This document shows, piece after piece, positions 1-9,529 of a stretch of 64,000 bases of DNA (positions are counted from its first letter, which is position 1; each line of letters starts with the position of its first letter). The position numbers and the translations under genes were made by a program. Source of the DNA: an uncultured Spirochaetales bacterium (GTDB lineage: Bacteria > Spirochaetota > Spirochaetia > JAFGXN01). The notes beneath the pieces were generated by a model. It made no database searches. It was not told the DNA's origin and saw nothing but the letters and a program-made list of their open reading frames with translations. The DNA is taken from NCBI GenBank assembly GCA_949289575.1, contig CASEOG010000003.1, positions 124,001 to 188,000 on the forward strand, written 5' to 3'.

Positions 1-1
1 T

Positions 2-256
2 TCAATCAAATGTCCCCAATGCAATTATTCGGGAAATGCTCAGGAATTTTCAAACGGCTGTCCTTCCTGCGGGTTTATGAGCGAGGAACAGAAGAAAGCA
101 GCCGCTATACGGAACAAAACCGCGCAGACAAAAACACGCACCCTGAATCTCCCGTCACCGCAATCGGTCAATACAGGCGGACGCATTCTTCTCGTTGCGG
201 TTCTGCTGGCCCTTATTGCCGGTCTTGCCCGGTGGATTTCTCTGCTTGCGGCCTGA
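2..256 (+). CDS. Zinc-ribbon membrane protein, 5' end cut by window
   Basis: Frame 2 is open from the window edge to a TGA at 254-256 and gives 84 residues, so the true start lies upstream. The visible part opens with a two-knuckle zinc ribbon, CPQC then CPSC (cysteines 4, 7, 20 and 23 of the visible part). A lysine- and threonine-rich linker follows, then one hydrophobic helix of about 20 residues at the C-terminus. This looks like a tail-anchored zinc-ribbon protein of unknown role. It converges on the acyl-CoA ligase gene with only three bases between the stops. I do not recognise a named family. The coding call rests on the ordered CxxC pairs and the terminal membrane segment. Confidence 0.7.
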   Translation, partial: SIKCPQCNYSGNAQEFSNGCPSCGFMSEEQKKAAAIRNKTAQTKTRTLNLPSPQSVNTGGRILLVAVLLALIAGLARWISLLAA

Positions 257-259
257 CCG

Positions 260-2161
260 TCAAACCGTTTTTTCGTTATAAATCGAATTGATTTCGGAAG
301 CATACATTTCGGCAACAACATTTCGTCTGATTTTCAATGTTGTTGTCATTTCGACACCGATCCGGAACGGTTGGGTTAAAAGAACGAATCCTCCGATCAG
401 CTCGCAGCTGCGAAATCCTTTTGCCGGAGAAATCTGTTCGCGAATCAGGCGGGCATATAAATCGTTGACTTCGGGAACGTTTGCCAGATCTTCGACAGGC
501 ACTTCGTTGAATCCGTGTTCTCTGGCAAAGTCGTTCAGCATATCGAAAGCGGGAACAATCAGCGCTCCGAGATACCGGCGGTCCTGTCCGACAAGCATCA
601 CCGATTCGATATAAGGCGATTCGCTCAAAGCATCTTCAATCGGCTTCGGCTCGACATTTTCTCCTCCGCTGAGAACAATTGTTTCTTTGGCGCGACCGAT
701 AATTTTCAATGCTTTATTGTACGTCACGATAACCAAATCTTCGGTATCGAACCAACCCTCTTTTAATACCGCTTCCGTTTTCTCGGGATCTTTGTAATAT
801 CCGTCCATAACCTGCGGTGATTTTACGAGGAGCCGGCCTTTCGTCCCGGGAGGAAGCGCACGTCCCGATTCATCGACAACTTTATATTCGATATCGGGGA
901 GAAACTCTCCGACAACTCCGGGGATCTGGTGATTCAGCTTTCTGACAGCCAGCACCGGTCCGGTTTCCGTCAGCCCGTATCCCTCGAGAAGGGTGATTCC
1001 GGCGGCCATAAAAAAACGGTCGATGTACGGAGGCAGCGATCCTCCGCCCGAAACACAGGCAATCATGGCTCCCCCCAGTTTCTTCCGGATAGCGGAAAAC
1101 ACCAGGCAGTCTCCCAGATAGTGAAAAGGCGCCAGACAAATCAGCGGAAAAAAAGAAATCAGGATATCCGCGAAACGGTTCGGCCGTTTGAGCCACGCAT
1201 ATTCACCTTTCAGGATATGCTGGAACCGTTTAAATTCCGTGCTGACCGAAACAAATAAGCCGAACATCGCCTGTTTGACAAATCCGCCTTCTTTTACGTT
1301 TTTATAAATTCCCTTATAAACCCCTTCCCAAATACGGGGGACGGAGCCGAACCATTGGGGACGGAATTCGGCCAAATCTCTCAATATGGCGGGACCGATC
1401 GGCTTACCGTAAATCAGTGCGGCGCCGCATGTTGCCACTATGTACTCGCATGTCCGCTCGAACGCATGCCAAATCGGAAGCACGCACAAATCTTTATGAC
1501 CGGCGCGGCACGGTATAAAATCGGTATAGATACGATCAAGCTGAAAAATAAAACTGCGGTGGGGAAGCATGACGCCTTTGGGGCGACCCGTTGTTCCCGA
1601 TGTATAAATGATACAAGCCAGATCATCGCTTCCGACCTTCGAAACTTCCTCCCCGTAAAACAAGATCGGATCGGAGCAGAAGGAGTTCCCCTTTTCGAGA
1701 AGTTCGGAGAAAAGATATTGAGGCACGGTCACCGATTCTGCCTTTTCGTTTCCCGAAAAAAGAATCACGCCTTGAAGGGGATTTTCGGGAAAGGCCTCGA
1801 AAAACTTTTCGGCCAGATTTTTTGTTTCGAAAACAGCCCAGCGGCTCTCGCTGTGACCGATGATATAATTCAATTCTTCGAAAGAGGTATCCGTTCCTCG
1901 GGGAACATCCGCCCCTCCGATTCCCAGAAGAGCAAAATTAAAAATCAGCCATTCGGGCCGATTATCGGAATAAACCGTTACTTTCGAGCCTGTTTCAAAA
2001 CCGAGTGATTTCAATCCGGCAGCAACCGAAGCAACAGATGTCAGTGATTGGGAATAGGAAACCGTACAAACCTCTTTTTTGTTGCGATAAATTTGAACCG
2101 GCAAATCGGGATAATCCCGGCAGGCAGTCAGATACCGTTGAACAACTGTTTTCCCATTCAT
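260..2161 (-). CDS. Long-chain fatty acid-CoA ligase (AMP-forming)
   Basis: This is an ANL-superfamily adenylating enzyme that would activate a fatty acid to acyl-AMP and then acyl-CoA at the membrane. Visible core motifs are IYTSGTTGRPKG near residue 190 (phosphate loop), GYGLTETGPV near 395 and WFDTEDL near 475. Length is about 633 residues, normal for bacterial long-chain ligases. The upstream ATG at 2167 sits one base from the Shine-Dalgarno AAAAGGAG (2169-2176). The ATG at 2161 is seven bases away and is preferred. It is the last gene of a leftward operon, 13 bases after dsbD. Substrate chain length cannot be read from sequence. Confidence 0.9.
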   Translation of the reverse strand: MNGKTVVQRYLTACRDYPDLPVQIYRNKKEVCTVSYSQSLTSVASVAAGLKSLGFETGSKVTVYSDNRPEWLIFNFALLGIGGADVPRGTDTSFEELNYIIGHSESRWAVFETKNLAEKFFEAFPENPLQGVILFSGNEKAESVTVPQYLFSELLEKGNSFCSDPILFYGEEVSKVGSDDLACIIYTSGTTGRPKGVMLPHRSFIFQLDRIYTDFIPCRAGHKDLCVLPIWHAFERTCEYIVATCGAALIYGKPIGPAILRDLAEFRPQWFGSVPRIWEGVYKGIYKNVKEGGFVKQAMFGLFVSVSTEFKRFQHILKGEYAWLKRPNRFADILISFFPLICLAPFHYLGDCLVFSAIRKKLGGAMIACVSGGGSLPPYIDRFFMAAGITLLEGYGLTETGPVLAVRKLNHQIPGVVGEFLPDIEYKVVDESGRALPPGTKGRLLVKSPQVMDGYYKDPEKTEAVLKEGWFDTEDLVIVTYNKALKIIGRAKETIVLSGGENVEPKPIEDALSESPYIESVMLVGQDRRYLGALIVPAFDMLNDFAREHGFNEVPVEDLANVPEVNDLYARLIREQISPAKGFRSCELIGGFVLLTQPFRIGVEMTTTLKIRRNVVAEMYASEINSIYNEKTV

Positions 2162-2174
2162 ATACATACTCCTT

Positions 2175-3845
2175 TTATTGATTCAGTAAACCTTTTATTT
2201 GATTTTTCGTCAAGAGCTCCGGAAGGACCGTTTCCTTTCCGTTCCGATCGATAAAGAGAGCAAAAGGAACTCCGGCCCGGCCGTAACGTCCGAGGTAACG
2301 GGCGATTGCCTCGTCGCCGGCTGTGTAATCACCGTAAAAAAGACGAACCCCCTCATCTCTCAAAAGTCGATTGATTTCGGAATCCGATAGCACCGTTTTT
2401 TCGTTGGTTTGACAGGTCAGACACCAGTCGGCCGAAAAAACAACAAAAACAGGCTCCCCGTTTGCGACTGCCGCCGCAACAGCCTCCTCGGAAAAAGGAC
2501 TGTAAGAAGCAAATACCGATTCTTCAGCCGCTTTTTCAACCCGCTCTGTCGGGAATAAAATAAAAGCAGTCGGAACCAAAAGAATCAGAATCAAAATGAC
2601 CGAGAGGGCACGAACCCGCCGGGATCCTCCCATAACGACATATTCTTTCCATATTCGAAACGAAAAAACCAATAAAAGCAACCATCCCGAAAATCGAATC
2701 AGGGCCGTCACACCGACCTGTCCGCCCAATACCGAAAGCAGCCAGAGAGCCACCCCGCACAGAATAAAACCGGTCACCTCTTTGACAACATTCATCCAGG
2801 AGCCCGGTTTCGGCAAAAGCCGGACCGCCCCGGGAATCACTCCGATTAAAAGAAACGGAAAAGCGAGTCCCAATCCGATCAGAAAGAAAACCGCCAGAAT
2901 CATCACTGCCGATTTTGTCAGGGCAAAGCCGACGGCCGCACCCAGCAGAGGCGCCGTACACGGCGTCGCCAGAAGGACAGCCAGAATACCGGTGAAGAAA
3001 CTTTCCGCATACATATTTTTGCGGCTGTGCGTCCGAACGCCCCCGGGAAAAGAAACAACAAGGACGTCAAACATCGCAAACGAGACGGACACCAGCAGCA
3101 CAATCAGAAAAACCAGATATCCGAGACTTTGAAACTGAAACCCCCATCCGACACTGCGGCCTCCTGCCCGAACGGCAATCGTCACAATCGCCAAAAGCAG
3201 AAGAGACACTATAATCCCGGCACTGTAAAGCATCGCATTGACAAACAGCTGCTTTCTCCGGGAACCGGCCTGCTGAAGAAGGCCGAATGCCTTTAATGAA
3301 AGGACAGGTAAAACACACGGCATAATATTCAGCAGCAATCCGCCGAGAAAAGCAAACAGAAGAATCCAGCCGGCCGCAGGCCCCGCCGTATCTGTTCCGT
3401 TTGCCGGTTCGGCAGCATCCGTCTTTCCGGAAAGCCCCGTTTCTCCGGCGGAAAGTGTGACATTTGCGGAAAGCCGAACCCGGTCCGGCATAAAACAGGC
3501 CCCCTCCGAATCGCACAGCTGGTAGCGAACCGTCACGGGTATATCGGCCTGCCCCGATTGAAATGCGTTCAGCAGGATCGATATTTTCACGGTACCGGAA
3601 AGATAATCTCCTTCACCGAACCCTTCGGGAAAAATGACTTCCGATACGGAAAAATGATCGCTTTCGACCGCATCGACCCCGAAAAAGCGGGGTTGCCATC
3701 CCTGTCGGAAACCGTCGGGAATTGTCATGAAAATCTCTATCCGGTTGATATCCGTTTTCACCTCAAACGACGGAACGGGATTCCGAGCAAACAGAGGCCA
3801 TACCAATACCGCCATAAAATAAACCGACAGAATTAATCTTTTCAC
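2175..3845 (-). CDS. dsbD: Thiol:disulfide interchange protein DsbD
   Basis: DsbD moves electrons from cytoplasmic thioredoxin across the inner membrane to periplasmic thiols. The 556-residue protein has an N-terminal signal segment, a periplasmic alpha-like domain, a block of about eight membrane helices with the paired cysteine segments NIMPCVLPVLSLKA and TPCTAPLLGA, and a C-terminal thioredoxin-like domain with the redox motif WCLTC. All three modules are present. The start is taken as the GTG at 3845, whose GTGA overlaps the rlmKL stop; a GGAGG lies 11 bases upstream. An in-frame ATG 7 codons earlier is possible but has no ribosome site. It is probably translated by coupling to rlmKL. Confidence 0.9.
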   Translation of the reverse strand: MKRLILSVYFMAVLVWPLFARNPVPSFEVKTDINRIEIFMTIPDGFRQGWQPRFFGVDAVESDHFSVSEVIFPEGFGEGDYLSGTVKISILLNAFQSGQADIPVTVRYQLCDSEGACFMPDRVRLSANVTLSAGETGLSGKTDAAEPANGTDTAGPAAGWILLFAFLGGLLLNIMPCVLPVLSLKAFGLLQQAGSRRKQLFVNAMLYSAGIIVSLLLLAIVTIAVRAGGRSVGWGFQFQSLGYLVFLIVLLVSVSFAMFDVLVVSFPGGVRTHSRKNMYAESFFTGILAVLLATPCTAPLLGAAVGFALTKSAVMILAVFFLIGLGLAFPFLLIGVIPGAVRLLPKPGSWMNVVKEVTGFILCGVALWLLSVLGGQVGVTALIRFSGWLLLLVFSFRIWKEYVVMGGSRRVRALSVILILILLVPTAFILFPTERVEKAAEESVFASYSPFSEEAVAAAVANGEPVFVVFSADWCLTCQTNEKTVLSDSEINRLLRDEGVRLFYGDYTAGDEAIARYLGRYGRAGVPFALFIDRNGKETVLPELLTKNQIKGLLNQ

Positions 3846-6070
3846 TTTTTTACAAACCTCCAGCATCGATGAATTTTCCGGTTGCGTCGGAAATCGGGAT
3901 CGAACGTTGATTCCGTGATTTCTTCCGGACACCATTTTTCGATCATCCCTTCATCCGGTACAAAACGGCGGAAATGATTGGAAAAATAGAGCACGCCTCC
4001 TTTCGAAAGCCTCTGCATACATAAATCTATCAGTTCGCTCTGGTCTTTTTGAAGATCGAAATCATCACGTGCGCTTTTCGAATTGGAAAAGGTCGGCGGA
4101 TCGAGATAAATGAGATCGTAGATCGATCGGTCTTCCCGAAGGAATTTCATCACATCGCTTCGAATCCAGACAGCCCGATCGGAAGGAATCCCGTTCAGCC
4201 CGAAATTGCGCTTTCCCGTTTCGAGATAGCGGGCCGAAGCATCAACGGACACAACGCGCACGGCTCCGCCGGCGGCCGCACAAACGCTGGCGGTCGCCGT
4301 ATACGAGAACAGATTGAGAAATCTTTTCCCTTTCGCTTCCTTCTTCAGTCTTCTCCGCAGAGGCCGGTGATCCGGGTAAATCCCCGTATCGAGATAATCC
4401 GACAAATTGACTTCGAACCGCAACCCCTCTTCTTCGATAACATAAAGGGCCGATTCGCTGCTCAGTTTTTCGTACGCTGCCCCGTTTTTCTGCCGAAAGC
4501 GGGTTCTGAGATAAAGGTGTTTCCGGTCGGTTTCGAAAAAGAAAAGGAGTCCGTCAATCATTTCATTCAGCCGTTTTTTCCGGGACTCTTCGGAGACCGA
4601 CGACGGAGGCTGATACTCGCTTAAATAAATACGGGGAGAGCAATCGTTTCCCGTGACGGGAATATAAACATCGACGGAAGCGTTGTACTCGGGCATATCC
4701 GCATCGTAGAGACGGAAGACCGAAACCTCCCGGGCTATTGCCGATTTTTTCCATTCTTTGCTGTTTTTTTTCAGCCGGTTCGCAAACATTCGGCTGCCCT
4801 CGGAAAGGGTCTCCCCGGAATGGATTTCCTTCAGTTTTTTTTCGGCGGCCGTGCGGGAGGCCTCTCTTCGCGATTCCGGGAAAACAGGAAAAACTGCCAG
4901 CACGGTTTTTAAAGCGCCGTTGCGAAACGGTGCTGTTTTCGCCGCCTTCAACCCGACCGACGCCGCCAGCGATGCATCACCGCACAGAATGCAGGCGACA
5001 GAACCGGGAAAAACCGAACGCAAATGATTGCCGAAATCACGATAAAGCTCCGGCACCGTCGCCTTATCACCCAAACGCTCGCCGTACGGCGGGTTGACAA
5101 TCAGACATGTTTTCCCGGGACTCCAATCGGCAGGAAAATCGGCGGCCGTCACGGTTCGGAAATCGGCTCTTCGAATGACAATCCGGTCCGACAAACCGGC
5201 AGCGGCCGCATTTTGCCGTGCCGCCTCCGCCGCATGGCGGTCGATGTCAAAGCCGAAATAGCGAACGCCGGTGCGGGCGGCGGCTTCGTTGCCGGCGGCC
5301 GCCTTTTTCTCCGCCTCGGCCCGCAAACGGCTCCACACCTCCCGATCGAAATCGCGCAGCGCCTGAAATCCGAAACCGCGGGAGCGGCGGCTGCGCAACA
5401 GTCCGGGCGGAATACCGGCAGCGGCCATCGCCGCCTCAATCAGCAGCGTTCCGCTTCCGCACATCGGATCGACGATAAATCCGGCCTCTGCGGTATATTT
5501 GCGGCAGCGGGCAAGAACCGCAGCCGCCGTATTTTCCTTCAACGGAGCCTCGACTCCGACAGGACGGTATCCCCGCCGGTTCAGCGGTTCGCCCGCCCAG
5601 TTGACACAAATCATCACGTGTGCATGAACAATCTGCAAATGAAGACGAATATCGGGATTCTCCGTGTCGACATCGGGTCGGCATCCCGTAACCGTGCGCA
5701 GACGGTCGCAGACTCCGTCTTTCAGAAGGAGTGCGCCGTAGCGGGAATCGGTAATCTGCGTCCGGTTATTAGACGCCAGTTTGCAGGAAACGGAAAAAGA
5801 GACTCCGGCCGGAAAAATTTCTTCCCAAGCCACTGCCGCCGCCAGACGGACAATCTCCTCTTTCCGTTCCGCATGACCTTCCGCAAGAATGCGGTACAGG
5901 CCGTTCCCGTAGGCGGAGTTCAGGCAGAGACGGTAGCCGACTTCGGCCGTTCCGCCGAAGGTCACCGACCTGACACGTGTTTTAATATCGGATCCGCCCG
6001 CATCTTCTATTTCATTCCTTAAAAGTTCCTCGCAATACGCGGGGCAGGTCATGTAAAACCGATAAGTCAC
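3842..6070 (-). CDS. rlmL: Bifunctional 23S rRNA methyltransferase RlmKL
   Basis: The product is a fusion of two SAM-dependent methyltransferases that modify 23S rRNA (m2G2445 and m7G2069 in E. coli). The N-terminal part holds a THUMP-like region, then the RlmL domain with SAM motif DPMCGSGTLLIEAA and catalytic NPPYG. The C-terminal RlmK half carries YLDPPTFSNS. The 742 residues compare with about 700 for the E. coli fusion. The GTG start at 6070 is chosen because AAAGGAG lies five bases upstream and GTGA overlaps the stop of the preceding zinc-ribbon gene. The longer ATG-led reading frame runs inside that gene and is unlikely. It is the second gene of the operon. Confidence 0.92.
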   Translation of the reverse strand: MTYRFYMTCPAYCEELLRNEIEDAGGSDIKTRVRSVTFGGTAEVGYRLCLNSAYGNGLYRILAEGHAERKEEIVRLAAAVAWEEIFPAGVSFSVSCKLASNNRTQITDSRYGALLLKDGVCDRLRTVTGCRPDVDTENPDIRLHLQIVHAHVMICVNWAGEPLNRRGYRPVGVEAPLKENTAAAVLARCRKYTAEAGFIVDPMCGSGTLLIEAAMAAAGIPPGLLRSRRSRGFGFQALRDFDREVWSRLRAEAEKKAAAGNEAAARTGVRYFGFDIDRHAAEAARQNAAAAGLSDRIVIRRADFRTVTAADFPADWSPGKTCLIVNPPYGERLGDKATVPELYRDFGNHLRSVFPGSVACILCGDASLAASVGLKAAKTAPFRNGALKTVLAVFPVFPESRREASRTAAEKKLKEIHSGETLSEGSRMFANRLKKNSKEWKKSAIAREVSVFRLYDADMPEYNASVDVYIPVTGNDCSPRIYLSEYQPPSSVSEESRKKRLNEMIDGLLFFFETDRKHLYLRTRFRQKNGAAYEKLSSESALYVIEEEGLRFEVNLSDYLDTGIYPDHRPLRRRLKKEAKGKRFLNLFSYTATASVCAAAGGAVRVVSVDASARYLETGKRNFGLNGIPSDRAVWIRSDVMKFLREDRSIYDLIYLDPPTFSNSKSARDDFDLQKDQSELIDLCMQRLSKGGVLYFSNHFRRFVPDEGMIEKWCPEEITESTFDPDFRRNRKIHRCWRFVKK

Positions 6071-6354
6071 AAAGACTCCTTTCGAAATAACGAGTCGAAG
6101 CGGCGCCTGACCTCGTCCGTCGGCTCTGTTTTTCGGAAAGCGCTCTCTCCCGGTCGGAAATATTCGCAAAAATTAGCCTGTTCCTTATCGGCGACGATCT
6201 CGGCCGCCTCTTCCCGGCAACGGCCGGAAACGGTTGTATCGTAAAAAAGACAGTTTCTGCACACATGCAGCGGACGTCCGCAACGGCGGCATTCCTCCGT
6301 TCTCCCGATTTTTCCTTCCGGCAGCATTTCTCCGCAGTGATAACAAACACTCAT
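6067..6354 (-). CDS. Conserved small zinc-binding protein, operon lead gene
   Basis: The 95-residue soluble protein has paired cysteines CYHC, CRRC and CRNC, then a lone cysteine, then the phrase EQANFCEYF. This pattern recurs in a conserved but uncharacterised family of zinc-ribbon proteins. Eight or more cysteines in the first 70 residues suggest two metal sites. No catalytic motif is visible. It leads the operon zinc ribbon-rlmKL-dsbD-acyl-CoA ligase, and its stop overlaps the rlmKL GTG start. There is no Shine-Dalgarno sequence. Instead a perfect TATAAT ends five bases before the ATG, so the mRNA may be leaderless. The divergent pyrG promoter abuts this one. Confidence 0.8.
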   Translation of the reverse strand: MSVCYHCGEMLPEGKIGRTEECRRCGRPLHVCRNCLFYDTTVSGRCREEAAEIVADKEQANFCEYFRPGESAFRKTEPTDEVRRRFDSLFRKESL

Positions 6355-6359
6355 GTCTC

Positions 6360-6388
6360 ATTATAGCGTGAAAATTTTAAAAATTCCA
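6360..6388 (-). promoter_or_regulatory. Promoter of the zinc-ribbon/rlmKL/dsbD operon
   Basis: A perfect -10 TATAAT (6360-6365) lies five bases before the ATG at 6354. The -35 at 17 bases is weak (TGGAAT, 6383-6388). The expected transcription start falls at or next to the start codon. Confidence 0.55.
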
Positions 6389-6417
6389 TTGCAAAAATTC
6401 GTTATTTCTAATATTTT
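6389..6417 (+). promoter_or_regulatory. pyrG promoter, predicted leaderless
   Basis: TTGCAA (6389-6394), a 17-base spacer and TATTTT (6412-6417) are followed by exactly six bases and the pyrG ATG. No ribosome binding site lies upstream of the start. The -35 box directly abuts the -35 of the divergent operon. Confidence 0.5.
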
Positions 6418-6423
6418 TATAGT

Positions 6424-8070
6424 ATGAGTTTGAATAAATATATTTTCGTAACAGGCGGCGTCTGTTCCAGTCTGGGAAAAGGTGTGGCCGCTTCTTCCAT
6501 CGCGGCTCTGCTTGAAGCGCAGAATTTTTCGGTCCGTATGCTGAAAATCGATCCCTATCTGAATGTCGATGCCGGAACGATGAGCCCTTACCAGCACGGT
6601 GAAGTTTATGTCACCGATGACGGCGCCGAAACCGATCTCGACCTCGGAAACTACGGCCGCTTTACAACAGCTTCATACTCAAAAGACAATTCGGTTACTA
6701 CCGGACAGATTTACGAAGAGGTTATCCGTCGGGAACGGCAGGGAAAATACCTCGGTAAATGCGTTCAGGTAGTTCCTCATATTACGGATGAAATAAAAAG
6801 ACGAATCTATCTGATCGGAGAAAAACCGGATGTCGATTTCACGGTCGTCGAGGTCGGCGGAACCGTCGGCGATATCGAATCGATTCCTTTCCTCGAGGCG
6901 ATTCGTCAGATTATTCACGAAAAGACATCGCAGAACGCGCTTTCCGTCCATCTTTCTCTGTTGCCCGTTGTCAGCTGCGGCGAAGTTAAAACGAAGCCGA
7001 CTCAGCACACGGTCAAAGCCATGCGCGAAATCGGAATTCAGCCTCAGGTCCTGATCTGCCGCTGCACGGAACCGATGGAACCGGAGCAGAAAAAGAAACT
7101 GGCTCTTTTTACCAATATCAACGAGGATGCGGTCATTTCGGGGCATGATGCTCTCTACACAATTTACGAAATTCCCATCAATTACTGGAAAGAGGGTATC
7201 AACGAAGCCATTCTTTCCCGAATGGGCGTCACTCAGAGAACTCCCGATTTAAGCAAGTGGCAGACAATTGTCGACACGCTGAAACACACCGACAAACGTG
7301 TACGCATTGCCATGGTCGGGAAATATATCCAGCTCGAAGATGCGTACAAGTCGATTGACGAAGCGGTTCGTCACGGAGGCTTCGAAAACAAAGCCAAAAT
7401 CTCTTTTAAGAAAATCGATTCGGAAGAAGCGGAAAAACTTTCCGACGAAGAATTCGCCGCCCAGTTCGATGATATTGATGCTATTTTAATTCCGGGCGGT
7501 TTCGGCGAGCGCGGAATCAACGGAATGGTGAAAGCTGCCGAATTTGCACGAAAAAATAAAATCCCGTTTCTGGGGATTTGTCTCGGTCTTCAGATTATGG
7601 TTATCGAGTATGCCCGTAACGTTCTCGGATACGAAGATGCCAACAGCTCGGAGTTTCGTCCCGAAAGTCCTCACTGTGTCGTTTCCCTGCTCGAAGAACA
7701 GGTCGATGTTACGCAATACGGCGGAACAATGAGACTCGGATTGAGCGAATCGAGAATCGGAAAAGGAACAAAAATCTACGAAGCTTACGGAACGGAATCG
7801 ATTCTGGAACGTCACCGTCACCGTTACGAAGTCTCGAACCGGTACAAACAGGAACTCCGCGACAAAGGACTGATTATCAGCGGCATGACCCCCGACGGAG
7901 AACTTGTCGAAAGTGTCGAATGGCCGGATCATCCGTGGAGCACAGGCGTCCAGTTCCATCCGGAATTTACTTCCCGACCGACCAAAGCCGGTCCTCTTTT
8001 TCGGGAATTTGTGAAGGCCGCACTGGAATACAGAGCTAATCGGAAACAGTCTCCGAATACAGCGGAATAA
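6424..8070 (+). CDS. pyrG: CTP synthase
   Basis: CTP synthase converts UTP to CTP using ATP and glutamine-derived ammonia. The N-terminal amidoligase domain begins KYIFVTGGVCSSLGKG with its nucleotide-binding loop. The C-terminal glutaminase domain has the nucleophile cysteine in GICLGLQ and the histidine/glutamate pair in VQFHPEF. At 548 residues it is full length (E. coli 545). The start has no Shine-Dalgarno sequence and fits a leaderless transcript. The 3' end overlaps the convergent TPR gene by 35 bases, so the two transcripts are antisense at their ends. Confidence 0.97.
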   Translation: MSLNKYIFVTGGVCSSLGKGVAASSIAALLEAQNFSVRMLKIDPYLNVDAGTMSPYQHGEVYVTDDGAETDLDLGNYGRFTTASYSKDNSVTTGQIYEEVIRRERQGKYLGKCVQVVPHITDEIKRRIYLIGEKPDVDFTVVEVGGTVGDIESIPFLEAIRQIIHEKTSQNALSVHLSLLPVVSCGEVKTKPTQHTVKAMREIGIQPQVLICRCTEPMEPEQKKKLALFTNINEDAVISGHDALYTIYEIPINYWKEGINEAILSRMGVTQRTPDLSKWQTIVDTLKHTDKRVRIAMVGKYIQLEDAYKSIDEAVRHGGFENKAKISFKKIDSEEAEKLSDEEFAAQFDDIDAILIPGGFGERGINGMVKAAEFARKNKIPFLGICLGLQIMVIEYARNVLGYEDANSSEFRPESPHCVVSLLEEQVDVTQYGGTMRLGLSESRIGKGTKIYEAYGTESILERHRHRYEVSNRYKQELRDKGLIISGMTPDGELVESVEWPDHPWSTGVQFHPEFTSRPTKAGPLFREFVKAALEYRANRKQSPNTAE

Positions 8071-8572
8071 TTCTGCGTCCGCCTCCGAAATCACGTATAT
8101 ACATCTCTCTATACTCGAGAAACAGCGCTTCCGCTTCCGCGTATTTTCCGCTATCCATGTAGATGACGCCCTGCATGGAAACTTTCTCGATATCGTCAAT
8201 CGGGTTTTGCGATTTTTCTTTCCGGTTTAAGATATTTTTTACCGTTGTTTTCAGCTTTTTGTCTTTTTTTGCTTCCGCGACCATCTCTTCCCACGTCTGG
8301 GGCTGGTCGACAATAATATACCGTCCCCGTGCGCGCATCAGGTCGCAGTATCTCGCAAACTCCCGATCGGCCTTCTCCGCCATTCCCATTTGAGTGTAAA
8401 GATAGGTCAGAACCTCGGCTATCACATAATTGTCGGGATTCACTTCCTTCAGCCGTTCGAAATAACAGAGAGAATCCTCCTGACGGGAGGACTGAAACGA
8501 GTCGATTGCTTTTAAAGCCGTATCGCGATATTCTTCGACCGAATCGATAACATCAAACCCTGTGTACCTCAT
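8036..8572 (-). CDS. TPR-like helical repeat protein of unknown function
   Basis: A 178-residue, mostly helical, charged protein. Two stretches look like tetratricopeptide repeats: one near residues 30-70 (paired helices ending ADREFARY) and one near 130-160 (YMDSGKYAEAEALFLEY). No signal peptide or membrane segment is present, so it should be cytoplasmic and bind other proteins. The start is supported by a purine-rich AGGGGGAG nine bases before the ATG. Its last 12 codons overlap the end of pyrG on the opposite strand. I do not recognise the family and assign no function. Confidence 0.75.
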   Translation of the reverse strand: MRYTGFDVIDSVEEYRDTALKAIDSFQSSRQEDSLCYFERLKEVNPDNYVIAEVLTYLYTQMGMAEKADREFARYCDLMRARGRYIIVDQPQTWEEMVAEAKKDKKLKTTVKNILNRKEKSQNPIDDIEKVSMQGVIYMDSGKYAEAEALFLEYREMYIRDFGGGRRIIPLYSETVSD

Positions 8573-8681
8573 CGAAAACTGTCTCCCCCTTCACGAGTCT
8601 TTCTTTATATTTCGGCAAAAAATAAGCACCGCGCAAATTTTATTTTGTGTTTTTTCGAAGATAAAATAACGATAATATTAT

Positions 8682-9509
8682 ATGAATAAAATGAATCGTG
8701 AAAAACTGTTCCGTTACAGCATACGCACAATCTGCTGCGTTATCGATTCCGTCAATTCGGCCACGGGAGAAACCGTAAAACTTCGCATCCGATCTTTTAT
8801 CAATCTGCTTGCAAACGACCCGTTTTTCGGCCCCGTTTTCGGGACTGTTTTCGGCTTAAAAATCCGTTACCCGCTGCGCATGACAACAGACGACCTCTAC
8901 CCCTCCCTCGACATGCCGGAAGATCCCGTTGCCCAAATTATCTTTATTCTGAATCTGATGTACGACAGCACAAACAATCCTTCCCGCTCGATTTTTGACC
9001 CCATATTCAAGATATACGGGTCCGGACAGGAGACGGTCGATTTTATCGAACATGTTATCCGTTTCCCTCTTCAGCTGCTGAAGGTACGGCTTCTGCAACT
9101 GACCGCATTTTCATGGGAAGAAATTCGGGGGAATATTTCCGAAATTCTTTTTCCGAAATATTCCTTCCGCTTTCTGACACCCGAATCTCTGCCCCAGCAA
9201 GATTGCCTCAGCAGAGAGAGAATCCTTTTTTATTTCCGGAAGGCGCATATCGGGAAGGAAACCGTTCTGGCTCTCTCCGATGACATCGATACTTATATAA
9301 AAAACCACAACAGATATGACCCGGATCTCTTCTTCATCAAAGAATTTCTGGCCCGAATTGTCAGGCACGGAGGCAGACCCGCACTTTCTGCCGTCTTATG
9401 TGCCTGCACAAATCCTCTGCTGATTCCGTATATTTTGGAAGCGGACCCTGTATCGGCCCCTTTGAAGAAGAGAGGTCCGAAGCCGAAATCCGCTGCCGCC
9501 AAATCATAA
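8682..9509 (+). CDS. Hypothetical protein with basic RGPKPK tail
   Basis: A soluble protein of about 275 residues, mixed helical, with no signal peptide, membrane helix or recognisable catalytic motif. The C-terminus KKRGPKPKSAAAKS is strongly basic and resembles an AT-hook-like or nucleic-acid-binding tail. It stands alone between divergent and convergent neighbours. Two ATGs (8682 and 8691) could start it; neither has a Shine-Dalgarno sequence, and the leader is very A/T-rich with TAATAT just upstream. It is probably real because the frame is long and uninterrupted with codon use like its neighbours. Function unknown. Confidence 0.7.
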   Translation: MNKMNREKLFRYSIRTICCVIDSVNSATGETVKLRIRSFINLLANDPFFGPVFGTVFGLKIRYPLRMTTDDLYPSLDMPEDPVAQIIFILNLMYDSTNNPSRSIFDPIFKIYGSGQETVDFIEHVIRFPLQLLKVRLLQLTAFSWEEIRGNISEILFPKYSFRFLTPESLPQQDCLSRERILFYFRKAHIGKETVLALSDDIDTYIKNHNRYDPDLFFIKEFLARIVRHGGRPALSAVLCACTNPLLIPYILEADPVSAPLKKRGPKPKSAAAKS

Positions 9510-9529
9510 AACGCCGGTAAAGAACGGGT

